Origin: Marinilabiliaceae bacterium
GTDB taxonomy: Bacteria > Bacteroidota > Bacteroidia > Bacteroidales > Marinilabiliaceae
DNA: 46,617 nucleotides
Assembly: GCA_016342595.1 (NCBI GenBank)
Contig: JAEINY010000015.1
Location: 1-46,617, forward strand
Direction: 5' to 3'
Below the pieces are notes generated by a model. The model was not told the DNA's origin and searched no databases. It saw only the letters and a list, made by a program, of their open reading frames with translations. This document shows positions 40,459 to 46,617 of the stretch, one piece after another. How positions within the stretch are numbered: the stretch's first letter is position 1; every line of letters begins with the position of its first letter. The translations under genes were made by a program, and so were the position numbers.

Positions 40459-42162
40459 ATGGCTTATACAAATATTGTTAGAAAAGGAAGTTCACTGGCA
40501 ATAGTGGTACTTCTGTTTAATGTTTTGATATTTTTTTGTCAATGCAAAAAAGATGATATAACAGCTGGAGGTGAGGAAGAAGGACCAGGTACTTCTGTAG
40601 CTGATACCTTGACTTTCACGACCAATGAAAGTTTTTTTTCGCCTGTTGGGACGCTTACGGCTCATTTGGTTGATAAAACTTCCGGTGAAGAATATAATAA
40701 ATTTGAGTACTATGATTATATTTATAATTGGAATCAACCCAATGACACCATTTTGTTTGGGGTGACTCTGAAAAAAGAAGGTAACTTGTTTATTCAGCCC
40801 GTGATGGGAGTATCAGACACGCAGGAAGGTTCAGAACTATATGCGTATTTAAACAATGAGCGTAAAGCATTCTCATTAATAGCTACCGGAGGCGAAAGTA
40901 ACTATGAAATTCAGAAGGGAGTCGAATTTACCGATGTTAAGCCTGGGTTTTATGTCGTGAAACTTCAGATAAAATCAGTTAAAAGTCAGGGTGGAAACAT
41001 AGGGCAGCTTAAAAATGTACACCTCATTGGTTCGGCTGCAAAGGATGCTAAAATTGAAATGCGCAGATATCGGCCATTTGCGGTTCATGGTAAATGGCGG
41101 ACAGCTAGCTCAAATCCTGTGGAAATCAGTGTGCATGAGCTGACGGTGATGAATAAAACAGCCAATGTGTATCAGCCTGTAACCACTCCTTTTGGGTATA
41201 CCGGGTCACCATGGTCGCTTAAAACAGAGACTTTTAGTGGATATAATTTTTCATTGTGGTCGTATGGTCAAAACGATCCCGTTCCGCCTTTCTTTCAGGA
41301 AAGTCATTTGATTGCCACAGGGCCGGGATTGACCTTTGGATCTTATGGGCACGAGGGAACAGGGGTAAAACCACGCGGTGATCATCCTTATGTTAGTATT
41401 GATACAAATACGCAGGTTATTGCTGTTAGAATGAAGCCCGGTGAGGTGTATGACACTTATTGGAGTTACTATTTGGATCCTGTTGATAGTCATTGGAAAT
41501 TATTTGGTTGTGGAAAAAAATACAACAGTTCCGGCACTATTAAATACCTGGAGACAGGTGCTTTTGTTGAAGTGGCTGGTGGTGCATCAAAGGAAAGAAG
41601 TGGACATGAAATCAGAGAAACCCAATATAGAGGATGGCAATTGGATACGGATGGTAATTGGCATTCAGTAAATAAATTAATCGGTAGTTCGGCAGTTAAT
41701 AATCTTAGTTTTCGCGATTGGCGTGTGGTAGGTAACAAATTTTCCATGCAAATGGGAGGCTGGGGTGAAGTTGGTACACCTGTTAAGACAGTTACCTTAA
41801 GCAATCCGGATCCGGCACCCAATTATCTCAAAGGGGCTTATCTGGAGGAACTCTATAAAATGCCTGCCACATTTCAGGATCAGGCACCAATTAATATAAC
41901 CGCGAATTCAGTTGATTTACAATTGGAAGTCACTGATTTAGGTTCAAATGCTACGGCTCAGTTATTTTGGGGGACTGAAGAAGGGCTCACTAAAGAAGAA
42001 AAATGGGGTACTAGCAAGATCATTGAAGTGACGTCTGGAAATCAAACCATCACTTTGGATGGATTAAATGCCAATACAGTTTACTATTACAGAGTGAAGA
42101 TTGCCAATGATCAAGGTATTACATGGTCTTTCGACACTCAGGTGTTTAGAACGACTAATTAA
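40459..42162 (+). CDS. Lipoprotein with DUF5077/DUF3472-like and FN3-like domains
   Basis: The protein has 567 residues. The N-terminus ([21 protein letters not shown]) is a lipoprotein signal. An N-terminal beta domain (about 55-205) is followed by a region (about 210-450) with [32 protein letters not shown] and [16 protein letters not shown], similar to DUF3472 as I remember it. The C-terminal 95 residues look like a fibronectin type III module ([18 protein letters not shown]). It starts 22 bp after the propeller gene and so belongs to the same operon. Function is not known; surface carbohydrate binding is a reasonable guess. Confidence 0.68.
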   Translation: MAYTNIVRKGSSLAIVVLLFNVLIFFCQCKKDDITAGGEEEGPGTSVADTLTFTTNESFFSPVGTLTAHLVDKTSGEEYNKFEYYDYIYNWNQPNDTILFGVTLKKEGNLFIQPVMGVSDTQEGSELYAYLNNERKAFSLIATGGESNYEIQKGVEFTDVKPGFYVVKLQIKSVKSQGGNIGQLKNVHLIGSAAKDAKIEMRRYRPFAVHGKWRTASSNPVEISVHELTVMNKTANVYQPVTTPFGYTGSPWSLKTETFSGYNFSLWSYGQNDPVPPFFQESHLIATGPGLTFGSYGHEGTGVKPRGDHPYVSIDTNTQVIAVRMKPGEVYDTYWSYYLDPVDSHWKLFGCGKKYNSSGTIKYLETGAFVEVAGGASKERSGHEIRETQYRGWQLDTDGNWHSVNKLIGSSAVNNLSFRDWRVVGNKFSMQMGGWGEVGTPVKTVTLSNPDPAPNYLKGAYLEELYKMPATFQDQAPINITANSVDLQLEVTDLGSNATAQLFWGTEEGLTKEEKWGTSKIIEVTSGNQTITLDGLNANTVYYYRVKIANDQGITWSFDTQVFRTTN

Positions 42163-42322
42163 TGTTTATAACAATAGAATGTAAAAAGAATAGGGCAATT
42201 ATTAGAATTAGGTATATGTGCTTCTGGTGCGTGCGAAGGGAAATAAAAACGTTGTCGAAAGGAGTTCTAATTGTATCCGTAAATTAAAAATGACAGGTTT
42301 CTAACTATAAAATTATTAGAGA

Positions 42323-43894
42323 ATGAGAAAGAATACATACAGTATATGTGTTGCAAGTGCATCAATTGGTATAATGGGTTTATGTGGATGTAGCACAACT
42401 TTATCAAAACAGAATGATGAGGTTAAAAAGCCAAACATCATCTACATCCTGGCCGATGATCTGGGGTATGGTGAACTGGGGTGTTACGGACAAAAACACA
42501 TCGAAACACCTCACATTGATCAGTTAGCAAAGAATGGTGTATTATTTACACAGCATTATTCGGGTGCACCGGTCTGTGCGCCCTCTCGTTGCATGTTAAT
42601 GACGGGTAAACATCCGGGACATGCGCAGATCAGAGGCAATGATGAGTGGGGGGAACGTGGTGATGTGTGGAATTACAGGGCACAGGCAGCTGATTCGACT
42701 CTGGAAGGGCAGCGTCCTTTGGCGGCTGATACCAAAACTTTAGGCCGAATAATGAAACAAGCCGGTTACACCACCGGTGTCGTAGGTAAGTGGGGATTAG
42801 GAGCACCACATACACACAGTACACCCACAAAAATGGGATTTGATTTTTTTGTGGGGTATAATTGTCAACGTCAGGCGCATACTTATTACCCCTTGCATTT
42901 GTATAAAAACGGTGCCCGTTTATATCTGGATAATGATACTGTGGCACCAGGCACAAAATTAGATAAGGGGGCTGATCCGTATGATTTGAGTAGTTATGAT
43001 AAATATAATTTGAATACTTATTCGGGTACTATCATGTTTGACGAATTGACAGGTTTCATTAACGATAATAATCCGAAAGAAACAGGACAACCTTTCTTCA
43101 TGTATTGGGCCACGCCAATCCCTCATGCACCCTTACAGGCACCTCAGAAATGGGTGGATTACTATGTGAATAAATTTGGCGATGAAGATCCTTATACCGG
43201 CAAAAAAGGTTATTTCCCGCATCGCTACCCTCATGCAGCTTATGCGGCCATGGTGACCTATATGGATGAACAAGTGGGGCAATTGGTGGAGCAATTGAAG
43301 GCTTTGGGTATCTATGATAATACACTGATCATTTTTACATCTGATAATGGCCCTACATACAATGGAGGTACCGATTCACCTTGGTTCAATAGTGGTGGTC
43401 CTTTTAATAGTGAATATGGATGGGGAAAAGGTTTTACTCATGAAGGAGGAGTACGCGTTCCGATGGTGGCTTCATGGCCCGGGCATATTCAACCGGGTAG
43501 TCAATCCAGTCACATTTCGGCTTTTTGGGATGTGATGCCTACATTGTGTGAAATTGCGGGGATTGATGCTCCTGACGATACCGATGGAATCAGCTTTGTA
43601 AATGCCTTAACAGGGAAAGAACAAAAAGAACATGAGTATCTGTATTGGGAATATCCGGAATATGGAGGTCAGCAGGCTATACGAATGGGAAAATGGAAAG
43701 GTATCCGCAAGAATATTAAAAAAGGAAACATGAAGCTTGAGTTGTATGACCTGGATGTGGATATTCAAGAGCAAAGGGATGTGGCCTCCCAATTTCCGGA
43801 AATCATTAAGCAGATGGAAGCCATCATGGTGAAAGAACATAAGCCAGCTGTGCTTGATCGTTTTAAAATGGAAGCATTAGGGGATCAGATATAA
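42323..43894 (+). CDS. Sulfatase, S1 family, lipoprotein
   Basis: The protein has 523 residues with a lipoprotein signal (GIMGLCGCST). The metal-binding pair is D45-D46 in ILADDLGYG. The formylglycine site is CAPSR at 85-89 with C85 to be converted. Further conserved blocks are VVGKWGLGAPH and FTSDNGPTYNGG. It hydrolyses sulfate esters and needs a formylglycine-generating or anSME maturase, not encoded here. It follows the DUF3472-like gene by 160 bp. Sulfatase subfamily and target sugar cannot be assigned by eye. Confidence 0.95.
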   Translation: MRKNTYSICVASASIGIMGLCGCSTTLSKQNDEVKKPNIIYILADDLGYGELGCYGQKHIETPHIDQLAKNGVLFTQHYSGAPVCAPSRCMLMTGKHPGHAQIRGNDEWGERGDVWNYRAQAADSTLEGQRPLAADTKTLGRIMKQAGYTTGVVGKWGLGAPHTHSTPTKMGFDFFVGYNCQRQAHTYYPLHLYKNGARLYLDNDTVAPGTKLDKGADPYDLSSYDKYNLNTYSGTIMFDELTGFINDNNPKETGQPFFMYWATPIPHAPLQAPQKWVDYYVNKFGDEDPYTGKKGYFPHRYPHAAYAAMVTYMDEQVGQLVEQLKALGIYDNTLIIFTSDNGPTYNGGTDSPWFNSGGPFNSEYGWGKGFTHEGGVRVPMVASWPGHIQPGSQSSHISAFWDVMPTLCEIAGIDAPDDTDGISFVNALTGKEQKEHEYLYWEYPEYGGQQAIRMGKWKGIRKNIKKGNMKLELYDLDVDIQEQRDVASQFPEIIKQMEAIMVKEHKPAVLDRFKMEALGDQI

Positions 43895-43988
43895 GGGCTG
43901 TGAGGCTTGAGGATGTCTAAAAATGAAAACAATTGCCACCTTTTGCTAAATTACAAAGCATGCTTAAAGGTTATTCTATAAATAATCA

Positions 43989-44035
43989 ATGCTTTGCGAT
44001 GCTTAGTGAATTTGAGTCTTTGTGGTAAAAAGTAA
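43989..44035 (+). repeat. Possible copy of a dispersed Bacteroidota intergenic repeat
   Basis: The segment with CTTTGCGATGCTTAG, GAATTTGAGTCTTTGTG and GTAAAAAG resembles, from memory, the CTTTGCG...CTTAGCG...CTTTGTGGT sequence seen between many Bacteroidota genes. Only one copy is visible in this window. Confidence 0.3.
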
Positions 44036-44208
44036 AACTTACTCATTTTTGGACCTCCTTGAGTTTTATAAAAATATGGAATGCTACTTTTCGAAACGAG
44101 TAAAGTCAATAACATGTAGTAGTTTATAATCATCATTTAAATCAGGAACCGTGAATAACGGAGAATATGATCATGGTTCTGTTTGGTTTAGATAATAAAT
44201 CCAGAAAG

Positions 44209-45618
44209 ATGCGTATTGTATTTCTTATAGTCTGTTTAGTTCTGTCGAGTGTATTGCAGGCAAAGTCATTAAAAAATAAAAAGCCAAATATCGTATTTAT
44301 CCTCATTGATGATTTGGGCTGGAAAGATGTAGGTTATATGGGGAGTCACTATTACGAGACTCCAAACATAGATAAACTGGCGGCTTCGGGTGTGGTATTC
44401 ACCAATGCCTATGCACCCGCAGCCAATTGTGCACCCAGCAGGGCTTGTATCATGTCAGGTCAAAATACACCTCGGCATGGCATCTATACGGTTGGCTCAT
44501 CCGAGAGGGGAGAAGCTCATACGCGTAAATTAATACCTACACCCAATACAGTTACTTTAGCAGATAGCGTGGTGACCTTGGCCGAATCATTAAAAGCGGC
44601 CGGTTATAAAACGGCTCATATGGGTAAATGGCATTTGGGAGAAGATCCGTGTACCCAGGGATTTGATTTGAATATAGCCGGTTCCCATGCTGGTCATCCT
44701 AAATCTTATTTCAGTCCATATAAAAATCATCAACTGACGGATGGCCCGGCAGGTGAATACCTGACAGACCGGCTGACCAATGAAGCAATTTCTTTTGTAA
44801 AGGCCAATGCATCTTCAGACACGCGCCAACCCTTCTTTTTATATCTGCCTTATTATACTGTTCACACGCCTTTGCAGGGAAAAGAAGCGCTGATCCGGAA
44901 GTACAAACAAAAGGAGGGTAGTAAGGGACAAAAAAATGCGGTGTATGCCGCAATGGTGGAAAGTGCAGATCACAATATTGGTCGTTTATTGGATGCTTTG
45001 AAAGAGGAGGGATTGACCGGGAATACGATGGTCATTTTCTTTTCTGATAATGGGGGTATCGCTAATATTTCATCTCAGTATCCATTAAGGGCTGGTAAAG
45101 GATCATATTACGAAGGCGGTATTCGTGAACCAATGATTATCAGTTGGGAAGGGCAATTGCCACAGAGTAAGCGAATTGATGCACCCGTTTCGGGTCTCGA
45201 TTTTTACCCCACCATCTTAGATGTTGCAGGCATTAAAAGGGATAAGGAACAAATTTTGGATGGTGAGTCTTTGCTTGCTTTAATGCGAAAAGACAAACCT
45301 TTGAAGCGGGAGGCTTTGTTTTGGCATTTTCCCATTTATTTACAAGCCATTCATCCGGTGAATGATCAGGCCCGTGATCCATTGTTCAGAACACGACCCG
45401 GTTCGGTGATGCGCCAGGGGAAATGGAAATTGCACGAGTATTTTGAAGATGGTGGTTTGGAATTGTACAACCTGGAAGAAGATCCGGGAGAAGTCCATAA
45501 TCTGGGGAATAAATACCCTGAAAAAGTGAAGGAATTGCATCAGCTTTTGAAAACTTGGCGACAAGCCACTCAGGCACCGGTTCCAACCATGACTAATCCT
45601 GATTATAAAGTGGATTAA
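44209..45618 (+). CDS. Sulfatase, S1 family, secreted
   Basis: From ATG 44209 the protein has 469 residues and starts with a clean signal peptide (MRIVFLIVCLVLSSVLQA). The frame is open from 44167, but that start adds a charged 14-residue leader before the signal. Metal-binding D34-D35 is in ILIDDLGWKD. The formylglycine site is CAPSR at 74-78. HMGKWHLGEDP and FFSDNGGIANI are further sulfatase blocks, and the C-terminal LYNLEEDPGEVHNLG is typical. It is clearly different from the sulfatases on either side, so it probably removes a sulfate from another position or sugar. It lies 314 bp after the previous gene. Confidence 0.93.
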   Translation: MRIVFLIVCLVLSSVLQAKSLKNKKPNIVFILIDDLGWKDVGYMGSHYYETPNIDKLAASGVVFTNAYAPAANCAPSRACIMSGQNTPRHGIYTVGSSERGEAHTRKLIPTPNTVTLADSVVTLAESLKAAGYKTAHMGKWHLGEDPCTQGFDLNIAGSHAGHPKSYFSPYKNHQLTDGPAGEYLTDRLTNEAISFVKANASSDTRQPFFLYLPYYTVHTPLQGKEALIRKYKQKEGSKGQKNAVYAAMVESADHNIGRLLDALKEEGLTGNTMVIFFSDNGGIANISSQYPLRAGKGSYYEGGIREPMIISWEGQLPQSKRIDAPVSGLDFYPTILDVAGIKRDKEQILDGESLLALMRKDKPLKREALFWHFPIYLQAIHPVNDQARDPLFRTRPGSVMRQGKWKLHEYFEDGGLELYNLEEDPGEVHNLGNKYPEKVKELHQLLKTWRQATQAPVPTMTNPDYKVD

Positions 45619-45745
45619 AGAATACTGATATCAACAGACCCATTGATTCACGTCCAGGAAAAGAATGAAATAAAATGAAAGCTCTGTTTTCTTTTAAAAT
45701 GAGCTTGTTTTCGTGAGTGAATCAGGTCGGAAATTATAAAAAGTA

Positions 45746-46617
45746 ATGAAAAAGAGAAAATTATTGACAAGCGTAATTGCAATTCTGGCAGCCTCTGCCG
45801 GAATCACTACTGCTTGTGCCCAGAATAATACAAAACCCAATATCATTCATATTTTAGCGGATGATGTCGGTTTTGATGATTTGAGTTGTTTCGGATCAAA
45901 AGATATCAATACCCCCAATCTGGATGCTTTGGCCGGAAACGGGATGAAATTCACCAGTTTTTATGCGCCTCACGGTACGTGCACGCCTTCCAGGGCTGCT
46001 TTGTTAACAGGGCGGTATGCACCAAGGGTGAACAACGGAACGGGATTATTTGTATTGTTTCCACATTCCAAAACGGGGCTGGAAGACGAACTGGAAGTGA
46101 CCATCACTGAATTACTCAAGGAACAGGGCTATGCTACCGGATTGTACGGTAAATGGCACCTGGGGCATCTGCCGCAATACCTGCCATGTGTGCATGGTTT
46201 CGATGAGTTTCTCGGTATTCCTTACCCCAATGATCATGGACCGGAGCGTATTGGCAATTCAGGTTGGCGGCCCAATGGGGTGAGCGATCCGGCCATTCCG
46301 CTCATTGAGCAGGCACAGGTTATTAAGCGATGTGATAATAACGACCTGGCTGAATTGCCGGCCCTGTTTACCCGTGAAGCCTGTAAGTTTATTTACCGGT
46401 CTGTTAAGGAGGAAAAAAAGCCTTTTTACCTGCAATATGCCAACATTGAAACGCATACGCCCTGGTTTGTTCCCAAAGGTTTCGAAGGACAGAGTAAAGC
46501 AGCTGCTTATGGCGATGCCGTAGAATACCTGGATCGGTCAGTGGGTATCATCATGAATACTTTAAAGCGCTTGAAGATTGAAGACAATACCATTATTGTC
46601 TTTTCATCTGACAATGG
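45746..46617 (+). CDS. Sulfatase, S1 family, cut by the window end
   Basis: This gene runs off the 3' edge; 290 codons are present. The signal peptide (LLTSVIAILAASAGITTACAQ) may be of lipoprotein type. D39-D40 in ILADDVGFDD bind metal. The formylglycine site is CTPSR at 79-83 (C79). GLYGKWHLGHLP follows, and the sequence ends in SSDNG. It is the paralogue of the truncated sulfatase at the start of the window and supplies the N-terminus that copy lacks. It ends exactly where a 77-bp identity with that copy ends. It is 127 bp after the preceding sulfatase. Confidence 0.93.
   Translation, partial: MKKRKLLTSVIAILAASAGITTACAQNNTKPNIIHILADDVGFDDLSCFGSKDINTPNLDALAGNGMKFTSFYAPHGTCTPSRAALLTGRYAPRVNNGTGLFVLFPHSKTGLEDELEVTITELLKEQGYATGLYGKWHLGHLPQYLPCVHGFDEFLGIPYPNDHGPERIGNSGWRPNGVSDPAIPLIEQAQVIKRCDNNDLAELPALFTREACKFIYRSVKEEKKPFYLQYANIETHTPWFVPKGFEGQSKAAAYGDAVEYLDRSVGIIMNTLKRLKIEDNTIIVFSSDN

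Overview
The window reads as a piece of a Bacteroidota chromosome, probably from a glycan-degrading, marine or gut-type member of the Bacteroidia. The reasons are two complete ECF sigma / FecR anti-sigma / SusC / SusD sets, many lipoproteins with Bacteroidota-style signal peptides, several formylglycine sulfatases, GH2, GH89 and GH109 enzymes, and a protein ending in a T9SS type A-like sorting domain. Both ends carry copies of the same sulfatase. The last 77 bp of the window are identical to positions 534-610, so the 3' edge looks like a short-read contig break in a repeat.

Layout. (1) 1-6162, plus strand: an N-terminally truncated sulfatase, a GH109-type oxidoreductase-fold glycosidase and a large GH2 beta-galactosidase, the last behind a structured leader. 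(2) 6598-13798, minus strand, visibly more AT-rich: a catabolic operon with an internally deleted GH89 pseudogene, an intact GH89 alpha-N-acetylglucosaminidase, a fused ROK kinase-MurQ etherase and an FHS-family sugar transporter, with a divergent AraC regulator at 14256. (3) 15100-15850: a graveyard that still holds a recognisable SusD C-terminus (minus) and a shattered sulfatase (plus). (4) 15876-26189, plus strand: ECF sigma, FecR, SusC, SusD, a FAS1 lipoprotein, a DUF5007-like lipoprotein and an unrecognised secreted protein, with no obvious polysaccharide-cleaving enzyme. (5) 26190-28240: hairpin-rich spacer, a GxxExxY protein flanked by imperfect direct repeats, and a conserved small protein of unknown role. 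(6) 28241-46617, plus strand: a second ECF sigma / FecR / SusC / SusD set, then a PKD-LamG lipoprotein, a beta-propeller/PKD/LamG/T9SS protein, a DUF3472-like lipoprotein and three sulfatases, the last cut by the window end.

Working model (inference): the two SusCD systems import oligosaccharides and signal through STN-FecR-ECF relays. Sulfatases and GH2/GH109/GH89 enzymes desulfate and trim a sulfated, N-acetylhexosamine-containing glycan. The minus-strand operon takes in an amino sugar and converts it in the cytoplasm with the fused kinase-etherase. The most unusual single item is that fusion within a GH89 operon. The most informative structural items are the fossil PUL genes, the sulfatase mosaic, the hairpins between fecR and susC, and the alternative hairpins before the GH2 gene.
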